A stretch of DNA of 40,008 bases, taken from positions 1-40,008 of the forward strand of contig JABIWF010000012.1 in NCBI GenBank assembly GCA_018701175.1. The letters are read 5' to 3'. The DNA comes from Methanobacteriota archaeon. Its GTDB lineage: Archaea; Thermoplasmatota; Poseidoniia; Poseidoniales; Poseidoniaceae. The notes under the pieces are model-generated. The model did no database searches. It saw only the letters and a list, made by a program, of their open reading frames with translations, and had not been told where the DNA came from. The position numbers and the translations under genes were made by a program. Shown in pieces: positions 33,439 through 40,008 of the stretch. The first letter of the stretch is position 1. Each line of letters begins with the position of its first letter.

Positions 33439-33993
33439 ATGGGTGGAGAACATGAGCGCTTGGTTTGGATCGATCTTGAAATGACGGGACTCGACATCAC
33501 GAAAGAGTCCATCATTGAAATCGCCACTGTCGTTACGGACGGCGAACTGAACATCTTGGCCACAGGGCCAAACCTAGCAGTTACGGTCTCAGAAGAACTT
33601 CTAGCAGGGATGGATGAGTGGAACACAACTCATCACCACGCAAGTGGACTTGTCGAACGAGTTCGCACCCAAGGTGTCTCTTGTTCTCATGCCGAAATTC
33701 AAACGCTTGAGTTCCTCAAAGAATGGGTACCACATGGCTCTGCTCCATTGTGCGGTAACAGTGTATGGAACGACAAGAAGTTCATGGAGAAGGAAATGCC
33801 TCAACTTGTGGATTTTTTGCACTATCGAATGATTGATGTTTCAACGGTCAAGGAACTTGCCCGCCGTTGGTATCCTGAGGCTGGCAGATACGAGAAAAAG
33901 GGAGCGCACTTAGCGCTCGATGACATTCTTGAATCCATCGAAGAGTTACGCTACTTTAGAGAAAAAATATTCATTTCCAAAAACGAATCATAA
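33439..33993 (+). CDS. orn: Oligoribonuclease
   Basis: 3'-5' exonuclease of the DEDDh family that finishes degradation of 2-5 nt RNAs and dinucleotides such as pGpG. 184 residues, the usual length. Active-site residues: Asp12 and Glu14 (WIDLEMTGLD), Asp112 (CGNSVWNDKKF), His157 and Asp161/162 (KGAHLALDDILESI). FLHYRMIDVSTVKELARRWYPE also matches the family. Orn is typical of Proteobacteria, Actinobacteria and eukaryotes and uncommon in archaea, so horizontal transfer is likely. Its 3' end overlaps the convergent XdhC gene by 6 bases. Confidence 0.95.
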   Translation: MGGEHERLVWIDLEMTGLDITKESIIEIATVVTDGELNILATGPNLAVTVSEELLAGMDEWNTTHHHASGLVERVRTQGVSCSHAEIQTLEFLKEWVPHGSAPLCGNSVWNDKKFMEKEMPQLVDFLHYRMIDVSTVKELARRWYPEAGRYEKKGAHLALDDILESIEELRYFREKIFISKNES

Positions 33994-34854
33994 CCGCCAA
34001 TTTGGGGAATTTGCATCGACGTTCTTGAACGAAGCCATAACTTGGGCTACGACAGCTACAGCAATTTCCTCAGGTGATTCCGCACCAATGTTCAGTCCAA
34101 TAGGACAAATCACTGCGTCAAGAATAGGTTGAGAAATACCTTCACTTCGGCAAGATTTCTCAAATGCTTGCCACTTAGAACGGCTACCAATGACGCCAAT
34201 ACGGGGTCCACTTGCACCGTCTGGAAGTGCATCGTTGTCGTTGTACATGTGTAGCAATTTTAGAAGACGCTCTTGGTCTTCACTCCAATCATGACCGAGC
34301 AAAAGGATATCTGAAAAGCGGCCCATAGATTGGAGATTTTCTTTGGCAAAAAAGGAATCAATTGTGTCACTTGAATTTGAGAGCGCATTGGGATACAAGG
34401 TTGAGTCCGCAAATTCGGGACGTGTGTCGTGCACCGAGTGTTTCCAGCCAAGGGCATCAAGAGAGGCTGCAATCGCTTGCCCACAATGCCCACCACCCAT
34501 CAACAACACATGCGGCATCGGTATCATCACCTCAATCGAAAGGGTAACTTGACCCCCACACAGTGAATCAAGAGGTTTCACTTCATAGCCCTTCGCACCC
34601 TTGTTGAGTCCGAAACGGAGTACCTCGCCATACGGTGTGGGATTCAAAGTGAGCAGTTCTCGACATCGTGCCAAGACCTTCATCTCCAAGCCCGCACCAC
34701 CAACCGTTCCCGTCCAATCTTGATTCATAGACATGGCAAGCCGTGCACCAACCTTACCTGGAACGCTGCCTGAAGTTTCTACAACACTGGCAAGAACGAC
34801 ACGTTGCCCGCCAGCCAACTGCGATAAGGCCCATGCCATCACCGCTGCAGTCAT
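33988..34854 (-). CDS. XdhC/CoxI family molybdenum cofactor maturation protein
   Basis: 288 residues from ATG 34854. XdhC proteins bind the molybdenum cofactor, protect and sulfurate it, and insert it into xanthine dehydrogenase-type enzymes. The N-terminal domain has VVLASVVETSGSVPGKVGARLAMS (19-42), with the GSVPGKVGARL signature, and TVGGAGLE. The middle SLCGGQVTLSIEV (about 97-109) carries the conserved CGG. The C-terminal Rossmann-like domain begins HVLLMGGGHCGQAIA (115-129) with a GxGxxG-type loop. MocA-type gene 45 bases upstream on the same strand: the two form a cofactor maturation pair for the molybdenum hydroxylase encoded 10 kb away. Confidence 0.92.
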   Translation of the reverse strand: MTAAVMAWALSQLAGGQRVVLASVVETSGSVPGKVGARLAMSMNQDWTGTVGGAGLEMKVLARCRELLTLNPTPYGEVLRFGLNKGAKGYEVKPLDSLCGGQVTLSIEVMIPMPHVLLMGGGHCGQAIAASLDALGWKHSVHDTRPEFADSTLYPNALSNSSDTIDSFFAKENLQSMGRFSDILLLGHDWSEDQERLLKLLHMYNDNDALPDGASGPRIGVIGSRSKWQAFEKSCRSEGISQPILDAVICPIGLNIGAESPEEIAVAVVAQVMASFKNVDANSPNWRL

Positions 34855-34898
34855 GTACGATGCTGCAGGCAGTCACACATACCCTTTGCGATATCGAG

Positions 34899-35492
34899 TC
34901 ACACGCCATTGAGGAGTTCTTGCTCATGAATTGATAGAGTTTCCAAGTCTTCTGGCGTGTCGATATTCAAATCGAGAAGAGGAGCATCAACAAGATGTTC
35001 GGAGAACTTGACAATGTCTCTTAATGGTACATCGGCATTCGATGTCAAAATGGATTCGATTGCAGCGTTATCCAAAAAAATGGGGTGGCCTTTGCGACCT
35101 TGAGAAGCAAGAGCGGAAGAGACGTTCGACTCAAGGAGAGACTTGACATGAGAAATGTTCCATCCTGGCCGGTCAACTGGGGCGACAATCACGCCTCTTG
35201 GAATGCGACCTTTGTCACCTGCAAGCGATAAGATTCCGCACTGAAGGCTGCCAGTTCGCCCCTTTTCAGGAGATGGGTTTGAAAGAACATTCGAGCCAAT
35301 CGTCTGTTGCATGATCTCGAAGGCGAGTTCACTTCGAGTAACTATTACAATTGGAGAACAACCGGCTTTGTCCAATTTTTGGTACGCCATACCGACAAGG
35401 GTTGTATCACCAATACGCACCAGTGATTTGGGTTGTCCAAGCCGTTGACTTGCGCCGGCTGCGAGTATAATTGCCGGACAAGGACGTGCCAT
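34899..35492 (-). CDS. mocA: MocA-type molybdenum cofactor cytidylyltransferase
   Basis: Transfers CMP from CTP to molybdopterin, giving the cytosine dinucleotide cofactor used by many xanthine oxidase-family enzymes. 197 residues from ATG 35492. The nucleotidyltransferase signature is ILAAGASQRLGQPKSLVRIG (9-28). Then come NPSPEKGRTGSLQCGI (72-87), VAPVDRPG for the metal site, KGHPIFLD (about 133-140; the GHP-x-x motif is typical of MocA), and NIDTPEDL near the end. A guanylyl-specific MobA is less likely because the large subunit next to the FAD and FeS subunits belongs to the family that uses MCD. Divergent from the acidic protein at 35559. Confidence 0.88.
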   Translation of the reverse strand: MARPCPAIILAAGASQRLGQPKSLVRIGDTTLVGMAYQKLDKAGCSPIVIVTRSELAFEIMQQTIGSNVLSNPSPEKGRTGSLQCGILSLAGDKGRIPRGVIVAPVDRPGWNISHVKSLLESNVSSALASQGRKGHPIFLDNAAIESILTSNADVPLRDIVKFSEHLVDAPLLDLNIDTPEDLETLSIHEQELLNGV

Positions 35493-35530
35493 GGGGATGT
35501 TATGAGGTGAGTGGCTTTGTCTTTTGCTCT

Positions 35531-35538
35531 TGATATAG
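35531..35538 (+). promoter_or_regulatory. TATA-like box before acidic coiled-coil gene
   Basis: TGATATAG at 35531-35538 is centred about 24 bases before ATG 35559, a spacing compatible with a leaderless archaeal transcript. It supports ATG 35559 over the GTG at 35511. On the opposite strand (CTATATCA) it is about 42 bases upstream of mocA and might serve that gene too. Confidence 0.4.
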
Positions 35539-35558
35539 ACTCGATTTCATCGGCCTTC

Positions 35559-36272
35559 ATGTCCCAAGAAAGTTACAGAATGTCCGAACCAGAACTTCGT
35601 TCCGTCGAAATGCTTCAAGGAGTCGTTAAATCAACCTCTGCAACCCTTGTGCTTCTCACGCAAACTGAGATCAAGGTGAGGGTTCAAGGAGAATCAAAAC
35701 GCTGGTACGAAATCTATGCGAAATACCATGGTCACCACGACATATTCGACCACGATAACGGTTGGAATTATTCTGTGAACGCTGGAAGGCGCGAAAGTGA
35801 CATTGTGGATGAAAACGATTACTGCGCCCAGTTGTGCCTTCATGCTAACGAACAGAACCTGCCTATCGGCGACCAAATAGTCACAGTGATTTTATCGCTC
35901 TCCAACGATATTCAAACGGCAATGGAAATCCCCTTGTTGGCTCAGTTCATTGTGTGTACACGTCAGATGCTAGCAAACATTATGATTTTTCAAGATACAA
36001 TGATTGTCACCGAAGAGATGGCCGAATACGGACATGATTGGATGGAGGAAGAACACGAAGAAGAGATGTACCATCAAAATAACGAATATGAAAACCACCA
36101 AATGATAGAGGAAATGCAATCTTTGGAAGACTTTCTTGAACTCCAGGAAGAAAACGATGAACAGTTAGAGGCACAAAGAGAAGCTATCGAGGAAAAAAAG
36201 AGGAAGAGAGACGACCATTTAACGGATTTTTGGAATCACATGGTCGACAAGTTCCACGACAAAGAATCATAG
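35559..36272 (+). CDS. Acidic protein with C-terminal coiled coil, unknown function
   Basis: 237 residues from ATG 35559; GTG 35511 (ORF track) and ATG 35580 are alternatives. The first 150 residues look globular, with beta-rich sequences such as SATLVLLTQTEIKVRVQGESKRWYEIYAKYHGH and IVTVILSLSNDIQTAM. From about 160 it is dominated by Glu, Met, His and Gln (EEEHEEEMYHQNNEYENHQMIEEM), then a charged coiled coil and a basic KKRKRDD segment. No domain recognised. No signal peptide or membrane helix, so cytoplasmic. Its end overlaps the convergent acyl-CoA dehydrogenase by 6 bases. Codon use looks like its neighbours, so it is probably real. Confidence 0.65.
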   Translation: MSQESYRMSEPELRSVEMLQGVVKSTSATLVLLTQTEIKVRVQGESKRWYEIYAKYHGHHDIFDHDNGWNYSVNAGRRESDIVDENDYCAQLCLHANEQNLPIGDQIVTVILSLSNDIQTAMEIPLLAQFIVCTRQMLANIMIFQDTMIVTEEMAEYGHDWMEEEHEEEMYHQNNEYENHQMIEEMQSLEDFLELQEENDEQLEAQREAIEEKKRKRDDHLTDFWNHMVDKFHDKES

Positions 36273-37415
36273 ATGCTTGGTTATTTCTCGACCAATAATC
36301 ATCTTTTGAACTTGCGATGAACCCTCGTAGATTTGCATAACCTTAGCACCTCGCATGAGGCGAGCAACCGGGTATTCCTCTGAATAGCCGTATCCGCCGT
36401 AAACCTGGACTGCATCGGTCGAGACTTCCATGGCCGTATCTGCGGCAAAACGCTTTGCGTGGGCTGCAGATTCCGTGTTTTGAACACCTGCATCAGAATC
36501 AGCAGCAGATTTCCAAGTCAGCATTCGTGACGCTTCAATCTTGGTCTTCATGTCAGCAAGCATGAATTGTATCGCTTGATGCTTATGCAAAGGTTTGCCA
36601 AAAGTAGTACGCTCACCGGAGTATTGCAAAGCGTGTTCGTACGCTGCTCGAGCAAGGCCGGTAGCATGCGCTGCAATGTTTGGGCGGCTCATGTCAAACG
36701 CCTTCATAGCGTTCATCCAGCCACCAGATTCCGAGCCGCCGACCAATTGGTCTGCCGGAATACGGACATCGTCGAACTGTATCGAGCGTGTATCCGAGCA
36801 TCGTTGTCCCATGTTGCTTTCCTTCTTACCAAGAGAAAATCCATCGGCTGAACTTTCAACAATGAATCCCGACATCCCTTTGTAACCAGCATCAACATCA
36901 GTCTTTGCGAGAACAAAGAAGAAATCTGCGTATCCTGCACCTGTAATCCACATTTTCGAGCCATTGATGACGTATTCATCTCCGTCTCGAACGGCTGAAG
37001 TTTTACACGCCGCCACATCAGAACCCGCTCCTGGTTCAGTAACTGCATAGGAGGCGAGTTTGCCTTCTTCAGAAACCATCCGCAACCATTTTTGTTTCTG
37101 TTCCTCGGTTGCCCCTGTAATAATTGGAGCACAAGCCAATGATGTGGCGTATGCTGCTGTTGCAAAACCAGGGTCACCCCATGCGAGTTCCTCGTTCACC
37201 AGTACTTCTTCCATCGAACCGAGACCAGGACCACCATAGTCTTCTGAGATATGCAAATTGAGCAATCCCATCTCATGTGCGGCTTGGATTGCTTCTTTGG
37301 GATAAATTGACTCTGCATCCCAATGTTCAGCATGTGGACGGATTTCATCAACAGCAAACTCATGTGCCAATTCCCTCAGCATCTCTTGCATCTCGTCCAG
37401 TTGGAAGTTCACCAT
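36267..37415 (-). CDS. Acyl-CoA dehydrogenase
   Basis: FAD enzyme that introduces the alpha-beta double bond into acyl-CoA, first step of beta-oxidation or branched-chain amino acid breakdown. 382 residues from ATG 37415 (the TTG at 37421 is weaker). Family signatures: YAVTEPGAGSDVAACKT, near 125-140, and the C-terminal QVYGGYGYSEEYPVARLMRGAKVMQIYEGSSQVQ. Glu in IYEGSS matches the catalytic base of the short/medium-chain group. MWITGAGYADFFFVLAKT and RPNIAAHATGLARAAYEHAL are also typical. Chain length preference cannot be told. With the E1-beta gene near the window end, this suggests fatty-acid or branched-chain keto-acid oxidation in an aerobe. Confidence 0.94.
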   Translation of the reverse strand: MVNFQLDEMQEMLRELAHEFAVDEIRPHAEHWDAESIYPKEAIQAAHEMGLLNLHISEDYGGPGLGSMEEVLVNEELAWGDPGFATAAYATSLACAPIITGATEEQKQKWLRMVSEEGKLASYAVTEPGAGSDVAACKTSAVRDGDEYVINGSKMWITGAGYADFFFVLAKTDVDAGYKGMSGFIVESSADGFSLGKKESNMGQRCSDTRSIQFDDVRIPADQLVGGSESGGWMNAMKAFDMSRPNIAAHATGLARAAYEHALQYSGERTTFGKPLHKHQAIQFMLADMKTKIEASRMLTWKSAADSDAGVQNTESAAHAKRFAADTAMEVSTDAVQVYGGYGYSEEYPVARLMRGAKVMQIYEGSSQVQKMIIGREITKHL

Positions 37416-37453
37416 GGACAACCCAAGGAGTCGCCCCTTATTTCTTCATTGTT

Positions 37454-38581
37454 TCAGAACGTTATCCATTTTCGGTTGTAGGATTCCAATACGATAAGGA
37501 AGAGAACATAGATGAGAATCATTGTGTAACCCTCCCATTTCTTGAACTCGTAAGACGTACGCATCATCAGCAACGCAATTCCGCATCCAACGACCGTGAA
37601 TGGCATGAGTATGTAGACAATGAAGTCAAATCCTTGAGAAGAAATAGCGAGTGGATGAATAAGTCCTGCGAGTCCGATGGAAAGCAATGGGTCCGTGATG
37701 TTCGAGCCGATCAAAGTTCCAATGGCAACGCCCTGGCTTCTCTTTGATGCCATTATAGCAATCGTCAATTCGGGCAATGATGTACCGATTCCGGACACTG
37801 TAGTCCCTACTATGGCTTGTGGAACCTTCAACTCAAGAGCAATCATGCTTGCATATTCTACAAGATGATGCGCAGCGAAAACGGCGAAAGCAAGACCTCC
37901 AATTACCATAATTGTGTAGGCTGCAGTCGTCCAGTTTGAGCCACGGACTTCGACCTCTTCGCGATTTTCCTCTTCTTCCAGTTGGATAACTTTCCTGTGC
38001 TTCAACAACCATCCAATGTAGGTGATGTATAGACCCACCAAGATGCCTGCTTCCCACCGTTCAAGGATATAGTTGGTAAGTAAAAAGAAAGTCAAAAGGA
38101 GGACTGCAAGCAACATGATGAGACCGTCTCGCTTGAGCCATGATTCGCGAATTTTAAGTCCGTTTTTGACCACTACAATACCCATAATCAGAGTAATTTG
38201 AACGAAAACCGAACCAAGGATTGAGCCGATTGCGAAATCTGCGACTTCGGGTGACGATGGAATATCCAATGCGGCAGTGGTTGTAACGAGGATTTCAGGA
38301 AGCGAAGTGCCGATCGAAACAATCGTCAAACCAATGACGACTTCCGGTAAACCGCCACGACGAGCCAACCCTTTCGCTCCTTCAATGAAAAAATCAGCGG
38401 AAAAAATGAGAAGACCGAGTGCTAGACAAGCAATAACGCCGGTGAGAAGGAGGCTGTCAATTCCTGCGGATTGTTCTAAAACGCGTACTGCGACGATAGC
38501 AAGAAACAATGCTCCGGTTGTAACGAGCGTCTGAAAATGAATAAGTTGAGGGATGCCCATCACTCTGTCGTCGGACCCCAT
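37454..38581 (-). CDS. Calcium/cation antiporter (CaCA family, YrbG-like)
   Basis: 375 residues from ATG 38581 (ATG 38560 also possible; the ORF track TTG is unlikely). About ten transmembrane helices in two related halves. Each half has the CaCA alpha-repeat: GLTIVSIGTSLPEILVTTTAAL in the first and GTTVSGIGTSLPELTIAIMASKRS in the second, each followed by GSILGSVFVQI or GTLIGSNITDPLLSIG. An acidic loop (EEEENREEVEVRG) separates the halves, as expected. It exchanges Na+ or H+ for Ca2+; the ion specificity cannot be read from the motif alone. Same strand as, and 38 bases upstream of, the acyl-CoA dehydrogenase; divergent from the aquaporin. Confidence 0.92.
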   Translation of the reverse strand: MGSDDRVMGIPQLIHFQTLVTTGALFLAIVAVRVLEQSAGIDSLLLTGVIACLALGLLIFSADFFIEGAKGLARRGGLPEVVIGLTIVSIGTSLPEILVTTTAALDIPSSPEVADFAIGSILGSVFVQITLIMGIVVVKNGLKIRESWLKRDGLIMLLAVLLLTFFLLTNYILERWEAGILVGLYITYIGWLLKHRKVIQLEEEENREEVEVRGSNWTTAAYTIMVIGGLAFAVFAAHHLVEYASMIALELKVPQAIVGTTVSGIGTSLPELTIAIMASKRSQGVAIGTLIGSNITDPLLSIGLAGLIHPLAISSQGFDFIVYILMPFTVVGCGIALLMMRTSYEFKKWEGYTMILIYVLFLIVLESYNRKWITF

Positions 38582-38677
38582 AGGAGCAACCAAGAATCCT
38601 TACTTCTTCACGGTTCCCTTCATCCCGCAGAGTATGGCGTGAGCAAAGCACATAACTGACTCACTGAACGATTTGAC

Positions 38678-39310
38678 ATGCTGCGGCGATGTATGGCCGA
38701 ATTTCTCGGAACTGCATTGATGGTTGGAGTCGGGTGTGGAAGCATCGCTCTTGGCGCATCAGGTGCAGTTGTTTCCATCAGTTTTGGAGCAGCAGTCACC
38801 GTTGCTATACTCATCTTCCAACCAATCAGTGGAGCGCACATTAATCCTGCGGTCTCTCTGGCGTTTTTTAGAACTGGGCACCTCGAAAAAGAAGCTGTTA
38901 TTCCTTACATTGCCTCACAACTCAGCGGCGCCTTATTGGCCGCCTTTTGCCTTAGTGGCGTCGGGCCAACATCAATTGCAGATGATGTATCCATGGCAAG
39001 TGCAAGTATGATTGAACTGTTCATCACGTTCGCATTAATGGCAAGCATTTACTGGATCGTATTGCGTTCGAAAACGCATGTTTCCATTGCCGTTTTCGTT
39101 GGGTTCGTTGTGGCTGTACTTGCGTACTTTTTCGGGCCTCTAACCGGAGCATCAATGAATCCTGCTCGGACTTTCGGCCCTAATATTATCGCTGGAATGT
39201 CTTCGAGCATCCCCTTCTATATTTTAATGACCGTCTGCGGAGCATGGATTGCAGCAGAACTTTTTGTGCGTCTCAAACTGGATGAAAGCAATAAAAAGGC
39301 TCAAGATTGA
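38678..39310 (+). CDS. Aquaporin/MIP family channel
   Basis: 210 residues from ATG 38678 (internal ATG 38693 possible). Six helices and two half-helices. The two NPA motifs are GAHINPAVSLAF (53-64) and GASMNPARTFGP (157-168), with the selectivity-filter Arg164. The His that is typical of water-selective aquaporins in helix 5 is replaced, at the position I align (about 149), by Ala, so the pore may be wider, allowing glycerol or other small neutral solutes. The N-terminus is short: MAEFLGTALMVGVGCG starts helix 1 almost at once. Its 3' end overlaps the convergent E1-beta gene by 10 bases. Confidence 0.92.
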   Translation: MLRRCMAEFLGTALMVGVGCGSIALGASGAVVSISFGAAVTVAILIFQPISGAHINPAVSLAFFRTGHLEKEAVIPYIASQLSGALLAAFCLSGVGPTSIADDVSMASASMIELFITFALMASIYWIVLRSKTHVSIAVFVGFVVAVLAYFFGPLTGASMNPARTFGPNIIAGMSSSIPFYILMTVCGAWIAAELFVRLKLDESNKKAQD

Positions 39311-40008
39311 GCCGTCATTCGCAATATTTTCACGACATGTTCTACCGATGGTATCGTGAAATTTTCAAGCGGTGGTGAGAACGGCACAGGTGTGTCAAGT
39401 GCCCCGATTACAAGCGGAGCAGACTCGAGAGTGTAGAAACATGACTCGAGGATTCTGCTCTGAATGCTGTGTCCGAGTCCACCGCACCATTGACCTTCCT
39501 GCAAGACAACAAGGCGTCCTGTTCTCATCACTGAATCGATGCAGGTTTGAGCATCGAAGGGAAGCAATGTTCGCAAATCCACTATCTCCACTTCAATATC
39601 ATCAGAAGCAAGTTGTTCAGCAGCTTGTTGTGCGACGTGGAGCATCGAACCCCACGTTACGAGGGTCACATCGCGACCGCCACGTACGACTGCGGCTTTA
39701 CCAAGTTTGTATCGTTCACCGTTTGCAATTGCTTTTTTCACTGCTTCAGTGTCGACCTTTTGGTTGATGTTTTGACCCCAACCGGTTAATCCCCCACGCA
39801 GTCCATACAATCCGATGTGTTCCAGGAACAGTACAGGGTCGTTAAGTTCGGCGCTTTCCATAAGCAAATCATAGGCATCCTGTGGAGTTCCTGCAGCAAC
39901 AACAACCAATCCGGGGTCGTTTGCAAACCACGATTCAATCATGTTCGCATGGAAAGGCCCAGAGCGAGTCCGAGCACCAAGTGGGATTCGGATGGTCATT
40001 GGGCATTC
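39301..40008 (-). CDS. 2-oxoacid dehydrogenase E1 beta subunit, partial at window edge
   Basis: Beta subunit of a thiamine-diphosphate E1 component (pyruvate or branched-chain 2-oxoacid dehydrogenase). The reading frame continues through the window edge (residues ECP precede the ORF track's MTIRIPLGARTRSGPFHA), so this ATG is internal and the N-terminal third lies outside. Visible features: HANMIESWFANDPGLVVVAAGTPQDAYDLL, NDPVLFLEHIGLYG, a C-terminal transketolase domain with DVTLVTWGSMLH, VEIVDLRTLLPFD, LVVLQEGQWCGGLGHSI and DTPVPFSPPLENFTIPS. An E1 alpha gene and E2 are expected beyond the edge. The order of subunits and the substrate cannot be told. Confidence 0.93.
   Translation of the reverse strand, partial: ECPMTIRIPLGARTRSGPFHANMIESWFANDPGLVVVAAGTPQDAYDLLMESAELNDPVLFLEHIGLYGLRGGLTGWGQNINQKVDTEAVKKAIANGERYKLGKAAVVRGGRDVTLVTWGSMLHVAQQAAEQLASDDIEVEIVDLRTLLPFDAQTCIDSVMRTGRLVVLQEGQWCGGLGHSIQSRILESCFYTLESAPLVIGALDTPVPFSPPLENFTIPSVEHVVKILRMTAQS

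Noticed and set aside
1-40008. Search for CRISPR arrays, IS elements, phage genes, tRNA and rRNA
   Set aside because: No regularly spaced repeats, transposase, integrase or structural RNA pattern could be recognised; genes are packed too tightly to hide a large array.

Overview
The window reads as a compact, almost fully coding segment of an aerobic, heterotrophic archaeon. A Marine Group II-like euryarchaeon (Poseidoniales) is my best guess from gene content alone. Archaeal markers are RNA polymerase subunit RpoK, PurP, a HTH_10 (Bat-type) regulator, and the archaeal early aromatic pathway (ADH synthase, type II dehydroquinate synthase, GHMP-type shikimate kinase). Bacterial-looking genes sit among them: heme A synthesis (CtaA/CtaB), tryptophan 2,3-dioxygenase, oligoribonuclease, acyl-CoA dehydrogenase, an E1-beta dehydrogenase subunit and a PlsC-like acyltransferase. 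I see no rRNA, tRNA, CRISPR array, IS element or phage gene.

Layout. 1-4.9 kb: ctaA-ctaB overlapping by ATGA, a divergent secreted CxxC thioredoxin-like protein, rpoK with an internal insertion, tryptophan dioxygenase and a DUF3147 membrane protein. 4.9-7.3 kb: purP, then a membrane-anchored coiled-coil/DUF2135-like/EF-hand protein. 7.4-13.3 kb: a HTH_10 regulator with a well-placed TATA box, followed by an aromatic amino-acid operon (ADH synthase, DHQ synthase II, shikimate kinase, chorismate synthase, aspartate kinase). The aspartate kinase fits because aspartate semialdehyde feeds this version of the pathway. 13.3-18.4 kb (minus): a DUF4350 - MoxR ATPase - DUF58 - membrane protein operon with its own promoter. 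The MoxR has a long Pro/Ala-rich N-terminal tail. 18.6-25.6 kb (minus): an acyltransferase, then the three subunits of a molybdenum hydroxylase, then a secreted tail-anchored protein, ending at a T-rich terminator. The FAD subunit carries a cysteine insertion like that of 4-hydroxybenzoyl-CoA reductase. 25.7-33.4 kb: a giant membrane protein with roughly 36-38 transmembrane segments lies between two membrane-anchored subtilisin-like proteases. 33.4-40 kb: oligoribonuclease, XdhC- and MocA-type molybdenum cofactor maturation genes, an acidic coiled-coil protein of unknown role, acyl-CoA dehydrogenase, a Ca2+/cation antiporter, an aquaporin, and a partial E1-beta subunit.

The molybdenum hydroxylase at 19.6-24 kb and the XdhC/MocA pair at 34-35.5 kb probably form one functional unit: MocA makes the cytosine dinucleotide cofactor and XdhC delivers it. 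No intergenic stretch exceeds 300 bases. Most convergent gene pairs overlap or abut, so transcription termination must often occur inside coding sequence. The only convergent pair with real spacing (purP and the EF-hand gene) has a hairpin between them.
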